A stretch of DNA of 64,000 nucleotides from Psococerastis gibbosa. Lineage: Eukaryota; Arthropoda; Insecta; Psocodea; Psocidae. Location of the stretch: positions 27,117,419 to 27,181,418 of the forward strand of contig OZ020486.1 of NCBI GenBank assembly GCA_963971405.1. Direction: 5' to 3'. Made by a program: the position numbers and the translations under genes. Below the pieces are notes generated by a model. It saw nothing but the letters and a program-made list of their open reading frames with translations, was not told the DNA's origin and made no database searches. This document shows, piece after piece, positions 34,168-44,013 of this stretch. Every line of letters starts with the position of its first letter. Within the stretch, counting starts at the first letter, position 1.

Positions 34168-34599
34168 AAACACGACAGTTAGTTTATACGCAAAAATTAT
34201 TTAATCATGGTAATATACTTAGAAATTTTTTCATGATTTCACTCCATAACCACTCTGCAATTCGACGTCCAGTGGTCACAAATGCACTTCATTAAACTAA
34301 AACATTTCTGCTTAATCCGAACATTTCTTAAAATGTCCCTTTATTGAAAAGCTTTTGATATGATAATTTGCATTTTTAGTTACAGAGCGTCGAATTGCAC
34401 AGGGGTTATGAAGCGTTCTGAATAAAAAGTTTCTATAGAGCGTGCCTACTTCAAGTGAAAAATTTTCTAAAAACCCCGCATGCAAAATGTCATTGAGCTC
34501 AGAAAATGCATTGCCCTCCGTCATCTTGAATTATATAGCCACCTTTCTAATTTTGAAAATCTCAAAGTACGACTGGATTGGCCATCCCTGATAAGTAAT
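34168..34599. other. unassigned DNA
   Basis: Contains the right duplication of SINE-C and otherwise nothing recognised. Confidence 0.35.
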
Positions 34600-34822
34600 A
34601 AAAGTAAATAAATACATAAAGACTTTTTATTGTTTTATTATTAAGCCAACCTAGCGGAGTTAGGGATGTAAAGCCCTCTCTTACACTCAACTAGGTAGGC
34701 CCGGGACCGCCTGCTTTGCATGCCCTCCGAAGCATTTCCAGAAAATGTAGCCAGTGTGGGACTCGAACCAACAACCTTTCGGGTGAAAGTCAGAGTCCGT
34801 ATCACTACGCTAGGTACATGCC
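34600..34822 (-). repeat. SINE-B copy 3
   Basis: Minus-strand copy with B box GGTTCGAGTCC (34751-34761 on the + strand as GGACTCGAACC), then CGGTCCCGGGCC, TAGTTGAGTGTAAGAGAGGG and AACTCCGCTAGGTTGGCTTA, ending in an A/T-rich tail. Near full length. Confidence 0.8.
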
Positions 34823-34879
34823 TTTTGTGTTTTTAGTTCTCACTTACCGCTCACGGTTTGGCAATAAAAAATAAAAAAT

Positions 34880-34995
34880 ATTTCACTAAAATCTGTGGGA
34901 CACCCTGTTTACTTCCGACGATGGCAAATCGTCTCCAATTGACCCACCCTACCTCCCCTTATGGGATTATCTAGCACTGGCTGGACACCCTGTAT
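34880..34995. mobile_element. two adjacent transposon ends of the ACACCCTG type
   Basis: AAATCTGTGGGACACCCTG (ending 34910) and CACTGGCTGGACACCCTGTA (ending about 34993) lie 84 bp apart in the same orientation. Similar GGGTGT termini bound TA-target mariner-like elements such as the one at 52290. No partner left ends are seen. Confidence 0.3.
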
Positions 34996-37549
34996 ATTAC
35001 GTATTACAAACACAAAACGATAGAATTCAACGTACTGTATGTAGTAGGTTTTGAAATAATAAAACCACATCCAATAGACAATACTGTCAAATAGTTCTGC
35101 TCTCGCATGTGGCGACGGTTTTTGTTAACTGTTTTAAGTCATATTGAAAGCAGAGCTTTTTGCTAAAACAAAGGCAGCGGTTTCAAAATGTGATAAAACC
35201 CCTTGCATGAAATAAACCGGGACTTTCCCCATCACAATCCATTTCACATTTTTGGTGATAAGCTCTCCAATACATCAAGGTATTCCACAAAAGCAATCGA
35301 TAAAACTCATTCTATAGTTGGTTGAAAGTTCTTTCAACCGTCTGAGCAAAATGATCGAGCACAAACAGTTTCAACTTTTTACCTTCAGCTACCGTTTTAA
35401 TGAGAAATGTCATAATAATATTGTTGATGAAGATTAGTGATAGTTTTTAAAAACTTGTAGCCTACCTATAAATGCGACATAAACTGTAAATGTTTAATAA
35501 AGTATATATATGACGCACCCCCGAAATATCAATGATGTTATAATAAAACAAGATACGAAACTTGGTTTTAATATTCTATGCTGGGCATAAGGCGAATTGT
35601 GTTTTGACCGCCATTACTTGGTATGTTTGTTTCTAATTTAACCCAGAGCTTTATTGGCCTACAAACTTCAAAATTAGGGTTTTCATTAATTCGGCTAATT
35701 AGCAATTATATTGTTAGTTGTTACCTTTTACCTATAATATGTAAATATAGAAATAAATATTAAGTTTAATTGAATATAAAACCAGCCAATTTTGTCTGAA
35801 TTTTATATACAGTATGTATACCACAATATTTTATGTCAGAGGACATTCCACGGCTATAGCCTACAGTCAGTATAATTTTTTTTTAAATATAAAATTTGAA
35901 TTTGGGACCACAATATCGCAGAGTTTTCCCGCCACCTCCCATATTTTTCATGATGTTGTCAACGCCTGCGAAACATTTGTAATTATTTGTATAAACGGGG
36001 GCGGTACTAAAAAATTATACTAACTATTAAGAATTTTTTGCCCCTATCATTTTTCTCTGACTCTTAAATTATGGTGGCAATCATCTTTTTATATTCTTCC
36101 ACCTGTCACGGTATCTTAATATTTTCCTTCTTCCCCAGTTACCCTGTCTTTCTCTTTACTAATTCTTATTTTATATCGTAAAAGTACCTTTGCCTCAGTC
36201 TCAAGTACTTTCTAATGCTTTTCATTTAGTTCGAGTTTTTATTATTATTTCTATCTCATAGGCAGGCACTTATACGAACTCTGCTCCAACCCGCCATTAT
36301 GGCAAGAGTTGTCACAGTTCGGGGACCTTGAAAACCAATCACACTGGTTACATTGATGATTCCTATTTACTTGCATATTATTCCTTATATTGCATCTTGT
36401 AGCCATTCATCCTGACCGACCGTCCACCCGTGTAGAGGCATCTCATTGCCCGGAGGGGATGGTTAATCATGTAGCCAAAACATACTGCTGGAAAGAGGTA
36501 TTAATGTAACCTTTTATTTTGTAATTTGTAGAATTATTGAAGGAATAATATATAATATTACATATTATTTTAAATTTCATCAGGTATGTAGGGTTTATTC
36601 AATTGTATGCTGTGGCAGTGACGCACCCAATAGAAGCATATCACCACCTGATGTTTTAGGCCATAGAGATGAGAAATTTTTGGTTCAGGAAGGAAGGGTT
36701 GAGCAAAAAGCTGCATAGAGTTGAACATGACTCAGCCGTGGAATATTTGCACGTTCCACCCCTTCTTTGTCGCCTTTTATTTCTCTCCTCTATATTCAGG
36801 ATGGAGTATCCCAGTATATCAAGTCACTCGAACCATTCTCAAAATTGATTATATGGATGAGATCCCGCCGGCTGACTCTCAAGTTGAAATCCAGGGAACA
36901 TACTCTTAAGACCAATGTTTTCGAAAAAGTTCATACTTTTCGAGCTACAGCCCGAAAACCGCAGAGAGGCTTGATTTTTTCACTTTTTTGCATTTTCCCC
37001 ACAATGTTCCACCTCGAAATTTTGATGGGAAATTACGGAATCAGATTTCCAAAAGCATAAAAAAAATTAAAATCTGAAAAAACGGAACTTTCCTGAAATA
37101 GGCTGTTTTTCTTAAAGATATATTGGACTACAGGGCAAATCATTCTGCCTGTTTTAAAAAATATATTCAGGCGGACCTGAAAAGTGGACATGCCAGAGAG
37201 TTCAACTACAAGGAAGACACGTAAAGGTAGGAGGTAAAACGAGCCAGCTCTACTCGTACCCAATTAAAACTATTTTTTACCATGACACTTCGAAAAGAAC
37301 GCGAGCGAATCGAACAAGTGTCTGTGTTGAGTAATATAATACACTAGTATGTATTCTTCACGAACTTGCTAAGTTTTTGATACAAGATCCACCACTCCCC
37401 TTGATTTCCCAGGGGTGGAAGCTTTCTATCCTATCTTGAAAATTAGAAAAGTATCCAATGATTTACTATCTCTTCTTACTACTTTATGTAACCCAGTGAA
37501 TGCATGAGAAGTTTTGGTAGGGTAACGCCACCATTGCACTCTTCTTCTT
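34996..37549. other. unassigned DNA
   Basis: No supported gene. The stretch 36720-37260 has two overlapping + frames (62 and 97 residues) with fairly even composition but no recognisable domain. Confidence 0.35.
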
Positions 37550-37695
37550 CTTCTTCTGGTGAACAAACACTAGGTGATGGTTTGCAGTTACATGCTCCGG
37601 ATCTTCCATTCCGCTCTGTCCTCGGCCAGACCCTTAAGGTCTCGGAACGTCGTGCAGTGGAAGTCACAGAGCAGCTTGTCCAAATACTCTGCACA
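37550..37695 (-). mobile_element. LINE C-terminal scrap with (GAA)n
   Basis: On the minus strand one frame reads CTTFRDLKGLAEDRAEWKI then RSM and a stop, resembling the DLA.DRAEWRR.I end of LINE reverse transcriptases. About 45 bp further lies a (GAA)n tract (37548-37560 as TTC repeats), which may be the 3' simple-repeat tail. Very short, so the call is tentative. Confidence 0.4.
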
Positions 37696-40600
37696 TAATC
37701 CCGACATTCGTCATTCGAATATCGTGCGAAATAGTCCATTGAGACGAAATGTGTGTCCGATCCAATTGGGTTCTATGAATAAAGAAATAAATAAATATTT
37801 GCAATTTTTCAGCGTCAACCAACTGAAATCCCAATCACCGCAAATTTCTATAGTTGTATGAGTTGTGCGGATATTGTGATTACATGTTTAGAATCTGCTT
37901 TACTAACTGAACCGTGATATTGTAGATACGACCTATATTATTGTTTTGTCATTAAACTTGTTCCTCAACCTCATTATATTGTATTGATAACGGTTTTTGC
38001 TGAATTACAGCAAAGACCCCAACATTTTCAGCCCGTGGTACACTTCCAGAACTCTAAAAATTAAAGCGGAGCACTGATTATGAACAGGGGCGCCCAGTCC
38101 GGTTTTAGTTGGGGGAGGCTTTTAAAAAAATGCCAAAGTAAACCTGAATGTGGATAACATAGTGTATTAACCGCAGTTAACAATAACGACGGTTCAAAGA
38201 AGTTAGATTGTATAGACATAGTCATATTGTCATTACAACAAAGAAGGGGGTCCGTGAGTCTCTCCTGGAGGATACATATCGTATTTTAAACATTGTATGT
38301 ATTTATAAAATCCGATCAAAAAGAGGAACCTGATTGAATTGTTTTATACTACAAATAATAACAAACCGAAAAATTATGCGCTCAAAACGAAATTGCCTGA
38401 AAGACAAAATCTTGTTAAAAGCAGCTGTACAAACATCATAAATCCATAGTAACTGTTGACGTCAGGTGTCAGGTTTTAGTTGAAAATAAATAGCCAGGAG
38501 GGACGCAAAGAAGGCAAAAATTTCTGTCACCCCTAGGGCAACTTCACGGTTTCTAAAAGTGAAGAAAAATAAATAATGTTGGGAAACAAATACAATTGAA
38601 AGGATGGTCGCTCATGACAAAGTCTCTTGGGGTGGCTTCTTCGATATCCTCGCAACTTTCAATGCACAACTTTCTTTGATTTAATTTTGGAGAGCGCGGT
38701 TCCCTCTCTAGCTAGACATTAATTTGGTTATTATTTGCCGCTTTCTTGCAACTTGAAGTTTCTACAAATTTTCTCTTTTCGAAGAGAACAGAATCGTTGT
38801 TTATGATTTCAGACAGTGAAATTAGATATAGGTAGCCGCCAGAGCCTTGTTTTGATTTAAATGAACCATATTTTTGAATAACAATAAAACATATAATATC
38901 TCGACCAATTTTGGGCGGACTGTTAACCAATGAATTTTAAAATTATGGCTTAATTTGCTGAATTGTTTAAGGAACAACTTTTAGCGCGTTCTTTGTTACA
39001 ATTTCAAACAAATGTAACCCATTTTTTGTCATTGGACATAGCTTGTGGTACCACAGTGCAGCTCATCAGTACTTGACTTGCAGCAACTCAGAGTCCGACA
39101 AATCTGAAAACACTGTGCATTAAATACATAAATATTTATTCTATGTATAAATATTTATAAAATATATTGCTATGTTCGATGGCCCCAATGACCATGTAAA
39201 TAGTAGATAATAATAATAATAATAATAATATGTGTATTGAAAACAATTTTACATTTACACTGATATTGCCAGTAACTTATCAGATTTGTCACACTTGCGT
39301 GATTTTATAATTGTGTGAGGCGGTTATTGAGCTGCTCCGCCATAGTATACCCGAACCATAGTGAAATAAAGAAATTAATAAAAGGATTCACTTGAGCACA
39401 CCTCAACTAAGAAACCGCAAACAAAACAAACAAAAATCCACTCATGAGAATCCCCTCAGAGGATTAATTGTTATAATAACAAGAGTAGTATAAATAACCT
39501 CTTGGGGCACAAAAGGCCAATAATGGCATTGAAATTATGACACGTATTTTAATAACAAACATTAAAGGCGAAAAATCAGTAAATAAGACAAAATTGACAT
39601 TTTTATACAAATAAGTAATAAATAAAATAAATTTAAAAAAATACAATACTATTTTATATGGCAATGGTAACCTCTTCAACTTGATTTTATCTTGGGATGC
39701 ACACCTGCTCACGATTTCATAAGAATGGCTCATCATGCCGGTCGAGAGGAAATATTGCATACGTGTGTATATGGTAGGCTATATATATTGTGTCACCCAA
39801 ATTGGCATGTGAATATAGGATAAGAGAATCCCCAACTGAATAGCATGCAGAAATTGGTGGATTATCCGTTATTCGGTGATTAAATGATCTATAATCATGG
39901 AACATACCGAGTACATTTACCAGTACAATATTGCAAAATCTACATAGTGTATACACATGTGCTATCGGCCTCATTCTCTGTGAAATACATTTTCAGTAGT
40001 TGATACTCAAATGAGCTCGTCCTAATATTCCCCAAATTAATCCCGACTTCCCCTCCCCCTTTCACAACGTAGAGAATATCTAATTAATACTGGTTGTCAC
40101 ACATAATTTTTACTCCAAATCTACTTTTGCAAGAATTAACGGATTAATAACGTGAGATGTGGACTCAAAAACATTCCTTAACTGCTGCAGTCGCGAGAAA
40201 TTTAGCAACCATAAAATAGATATGGCTCCAGTGGATTTAAAAAGGAACAAAAAGACAACTTTGACGGAGGAGTACTCGATGTCACAAACACGAATACCTT
40301 AAAGCCCACACACAATGAGCATGAACTATATAACTGCTGGATGTTGTCACCAGAAATGTCCTAGTTCAAAATAACAAACTCTAAACCATTAATAATCAAT
40401 TTAAGCATGTTTCGTAATGTAATTGTGCTGTAATATTTAACATGAAAATGATCTCTATAACAGTACAACTAAAAGATCCCAAACATGTATATAATGGATG
40501 TTTTTCAAACCCTCTTTGGCTGACTTTTGTCTTTAAAACCGGATAAAAGCATACAGAGACTCAAAACTATAATAGAGCCAGAAGGGTTTACAACAGATTA

Positions 40601-41499
40601 AACTGATGTGTACTTATTCGCGGAGGCGAAGAGGAGTTCCTGTTTGGAACACGCTATGCTGATAAAAGACGCATATTAACTCGTCAACTTTGTACTCGTA
40701 TGCTGTAAACATTTATAATATCCAATTCTCTGTGTTGGAAACTTTCCATTACCCTGTCAGTTCCTGTGATTTAGGACGGGGTGAATTTATAAAAGCTAAT
40801 TTTCAATTTTATTTTTATGTTAATATCAAAAGTTTTAGGACAGGATACGTGTGCACTTGTCGTATCAAAATCCGTCACTTCTCAGCTACTTGAGCAATAT
40901 TTGTAGCATTAAAATTCAAAATCTCCTGTGACTATTAAAGTGTGTCATCAGAGCCTATTAGAGCTGACAGATTAGGGTAATAGAGCTCTGACACTTTAGG
41001 ATTGGTACTTCAACATCGATTAGTTCCCTGCGGTTTCTAATCAAGTTTGCTGCTAGTTCCGGAGGCGGTGAGTGCATGTCATGTTAGGATCTTGTATCCG
41101 CTGATCTACCTCAAGGGGGATTATGCCCTCATCCCATCCTTGACATGCATACAAATCCTCCAATTACACCCTCGAAATTTCGATCCAAGCAATGTAACAG
41201 AGGAGTAGTATAATGCCTATAATCTGTTCTTTCGGGTTTCAACAGCTTCCTCTCATTTATAGTTGATAAAAATTTGGTCAGTACCGTCAGTACGTTTGCC
41301 AGTACAGTGGGTAAGTTTGAATCGAGTGGAATGAAATAAATGGAAATCTGCCGCCAAGGAGGGAATGTTTCAAATGGGCAACTATGCAACGGAAGAACGA
41401 GTATCGAGACATGATTTTCCGCTAGACTTGGATCCAACCAACTTTAATGGGTACCGTCATAGCTAGGGGATGTTTCTGTTTCTGTTTCTGTTTTCTTAA
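37696..41499. other. unassigned DNA, no supported gene
   Basis: A possible lone hAT-like end CAGGGGCGCCCAGTCC at 38085 and an (ATA)n microsatellite at 39207-39230. A 102-residue minus frame at 41129-41437 has plausible composition but no known domain. Given the receptor exon downstream, this may be intron. Confidence 0.4.
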
Positions 41500-41620
41500 A
41501 TAGTGCAGTGATTAAGAGAGAGAGAGGATCCTCCATCTATCCTCAGGCCAAACCCTCATTGGGTTGGCGTGCAACAATTCTGTCAGCACTTGTGGGTAAT
41601 GGACTTAGTAGAAATTAGAC
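41500..41620 (-). repeat. repeat W fragment
   Basis: On the minus strand, GGCCTGAGGATAGATGGAGG then ATCCTCTCTCTCTC corresponds to the first block of repeat W at 11100 and 30280. Confidence 0.35.
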
Positions 41621-41929
41621 AAGGATGAAATTTTCCGATTCCAACCAAAATTTCATTAACTTTTTAACTGTAACCACTCAACTTTTCCACTAATAAAAGT
41701 TTTTGGGCATAATCTAATTTGAATCAGTGCAACAGCATTAGTGTATTACTATGCTATATTACGAAAAAAGCAAGTTAAATCCTGCAAATTTTATAATGAG
41801 AAAATAGCTCTCGCTAGTTTTTTGGATAGCTCAAGGTTCAATAAAGTAGTTTCATGTTCTTTGTATAAGCTTACCAATGTAAGCACCAAAACAGCCAATT
41901 TATTTGCACTTTATTTATTCTGGTGTGTG

Positions 41930-42104
41930 CACTAGCGGATCCAGCTATGGGCTAATGGGGCTAAAGCCCCCTCCCCCCCCTTCTTTTACCCAACTTACAC
42001 CAGATAAAACGCACTTTCAAATTTTTTCTCACATAAACTGACTATAGGCTTTCCATCCACTAGTTCAACCCCCCCCCCTCTAAAAATTTCTAGATCCGCA
42101 AGTG
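41930..42104. mobile_element. hAT-like MITE with perfect 8-bp TSD, intronic
   Basis: The 175-bp element starts CACTAGCGGATCCAG and ends, reverse-complemented, CACTTGCGGATCTAG. It is flanked by GGTGTGTG on both sides (41922-41929 and 42105-42112). The interior carries two C-runs. It lies 186 bp upstream of the receptor exon's acceptor site, hence in the last intron of that gene if the gene model is right. Confidence 0.85.
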
Positions 42105-42137
42105 GGTGTGTGGATGTTGTAATGGGTTTGACATGGG

Positions 42138-42290
42138 GTGTTGTGTGAAGATCCTAAATCCCGCCTCAATGACTTTCTTATTTTAACAGAATTATCATTT
42201 TTTTTAAACTACAATACACCGTATATTTCCCAAATCCCAATTCACGCAAAGGCAAAGATGAATTTAACAATATTTTCTTATTTTTTTCAG
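42138..42290 (+). other. intron end and splice acceptor of the receptor
   Basis: The open frame extends upstream to 42138, but these 51 codons have no similarity to the extracellular loop 2/TM4 region expected there. A run of T followed by CAG at 42281-42290 is a good acceptor, and TM5 begins right after it. The stretch is therefore taken as intron. Confidence 0.8.
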
Positions 42291-43292
42291 CTGTCTGAAG
42301 ATATAGGTTACGTCCTCTACTCCGCGCTTGGATCCTTTTACATCCCTTCCTGCATCATGGTCTTCGTTTACATTAGAATATACTTCGCAGCAAAAGCGAG
42401 AGCACGGAGAGGCATTCGAAAACAGCACAGAAAGCCTGATCAACAGTGCACGAGTTTCACAACTCCTACTCAAGCCTTACGCATGCCAGACTCAAGTGCG
42501 CCTGTTGATAAAAATAGTAATTCGCCACTAAAAAACATAGTAACAATTGAGGCGATAACTCCGCCTGCTCCAGTAATACCCACAGTGACATGTGATTTCG
42601 CGAGTGATATGAGTACAAGTGACAATGGAGAACTTCACGCTGAAACGGGATACCTCGACCCCAAAGATACGCTGAAAACTCCGGCCCCGGCTGGCCCGGG
42701 GTTGAGCGCTGCCAAGTTCCGTGGATCCACTCTTAGTGTGAATGGTGATTTGCAGCAGCAGGTTGCAATGCGGTGTCGCGCCCCTAGTGTAGGTATAGAC
42801 AACGACATGGTCAGCGAATTCGATCCTTCGAGTTCGGATAGTGGTGTAGTGAGTAGGTGTGCGGTCGTCAAACCCTTAAAATTAAGCTTTTGTAAACCAA
42901 TATTTGGCCGAAAGGCGTCGAAAGCGAAGCGAGAGGCTATTGACTTGGGGAGAATACAGCAGCAACAGCAACAGCACATGGTACAAAGAGAGGAGGTTCC
43001 TCGAGTGCAGAAACCTAAGGATCCGGAGCGTGAGAAGCGGAGACTGGCCAGGAAGAAGGAGAAAAGGGCAACACTGATTTTGGGTTTAATTATGGGCTCC
43101 TTCATTGCCTGTTGGTTGCCCTTTTTCTTCCTTTATATCCTAGTAGCTGTTTGTAAACCATGTGTGGTGCCCAAAAGGGCCTTTTCCTTTGCGTTTTGGC
43201 TAGGTTATATGAACTCTGCTCTTAATCCAGTAATTTACACTATTTTTAACAAAGATTTTCGTCGGGCATTCCGTAGAATTCTCTTTAAGTGA
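42291..43292 (+). CDS. Octalpha2R: alpha2-adrenergic-like octopamine receptor, last exon
   Basis: This exon codes for the last 333 residues of a class A aminergic receptor of the plasma membrane. An acceptor (T-run then CAG, 42280-42290) precedes CTG TCT GAA, in frame with the stop TGA 43290-43292. Visible parts: end of extracellular loop 2 (LSEDIGY), TM5 about residues 8-32 with S11 and S15 at positions 5.42 and 5.46 (amine-hydroxyl contacts) and P19 (5.50); a third intracellular loop of more than 210 residues with Q6 at 223-228; KEKRAT with E257 (6.30); CWLPFF 274-279 (W275 = 6.48); CKPC 288-291 in the outer loop; TM7 with F302, W303, Y306 and NPVIY 312-316; DFRRAFRRIL helix 8. The TM6-TM7 block resembles arthropod Oct-alpha2R and vertebrate alpha2 receptors more than OAMB or tyramine receptors. 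Family members couple octopamine (sometimes serotonin or tyramine) to G proteins. TM1-TM4 must lie on upstream exons that I could not find. A D2-like dopamine or other alpha2-like amine receptor is the main alternative. Confidence 0.9.
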   Translation: MSEDIGYVLYSALGSFYIPSCIMVFVYIRIYFAAKARARRGIRKQHRKPDQQCTSFTTPTQALRMPDSSAPVDKNSNSPLKNIVTIEAITPPAPVIPTVTCDFASDMSTSDNGELHAETGYLDPKDTLKTPAPAGPGLSAAKFRGSTLSVNGDLQQQVAMRCRAPSVGIDNDMVSEFDPSSSDSGVVSRCAVVKPLKLSFCKPIFGRKASKAKREAIDLGRIQQQQQQHMVQREEVPRVQKPKDPEREKRRLARKKEKRATLILGLIMGSFIACWLPFFFLYILVAVCKPCVVPKRAFSFAFWLGYMNSALNPVIYTIFNKDFRRAFRRILFK

Positions 43293-43402
43293 TGTTTGTA
43301 TTGCCTCTGCTGCTGGTGGAGACAGAAGAATATACGAGCTAGGTTTACTATAAAAAAGAAACCGCATCAGAATATTAAACAGATGCCAAAAAAGCCGAGT
43401 AA

Positions 43403-43456
43403 AATAAATCCCCATAGATGATTGCTACAAACTAGTTAGATAGGTAGTTAAATAAA
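43403..43456 (+). promoter_or_regulatory. candidate poly(A) signals of the receptor gene
   Basis: AATAAA occurs at 43403-43408 and at 43451-43456, 111 and 159 bp after the stop. Either could end the transcript, but the sequence is AT-rich and chance matches are expected. Confidence 0.35.
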
Positions 43457-43970
43457 TAATCATAAATATTATTAAGATTGCAGACAACGAGTATTAATCG
43501 ACCAAGTTACAAAAATATGTAAAAAGTGTTTTGAGCCCCTGTACAGTATTACCAAATACCCTCTAAAATGGTTCCATTTTCAGCTACGTCTACAGTAGCT
43601 AATTGAACAATTTGTATGACAATATTTCAGTAGGTCTAGAATAGGAATGAAAATGTATGTTGAATTTTGTAAAATGGTATCAAAAAATGTATAATCATTG
43701 TTGTTACCGTAACTAAGATTTCTGAAGCCAAGTTTCAATAACTTAGACAGTATTATCCAGTTTGAAACACACCCACAGAATTTATTTAAATAAGGCTACG
43801 GGACCGTTTTTTAGCTGATTTCCCAACAACAAAGTTGTTCTTTTAATTTACAATATATGAGTCCTATTACCTTATTTTAATAATTATTATTCAGGATGGG
43901 CACCAAAAGCGTTGACTGCACATAATGGTTACTCCAAGATTAGGTCGATTTCATTCCAGCCCAATTGTGT

Positions 43971-44013
43971 CAAAAAGTAAAAAGTAAAAAGTAAAAAGTA
44001 AAAAGTAAAAAGA
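43971..44013. repeat. (AAAAAGT)n minisatellite
   Basis: Six tandem copies of a 7-bp unit AAAAAGT. Confidence 0.9.

Noticed and set aside
36720-37060. Two overlapping + strand frames as a possible exon
   Set aside because: Even composition but no recognisable motif, no good splice borders, and the minus strand is equally open nearby.
41129-41437. 102-residue minus-strand frame with plausible composition
   Set aside because: No known domain, no splice or promoter context. Could be chance. Only transcript data would change this.
42138-42290. In-frame upstream extension of the receptor ORF (51 codons)
   Set aside because: A strong acceptor (T-run plus CAG) stands exactly where TM5 homology begins, and the upstream codons resemble no receptor sequence. 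Taken as intron.
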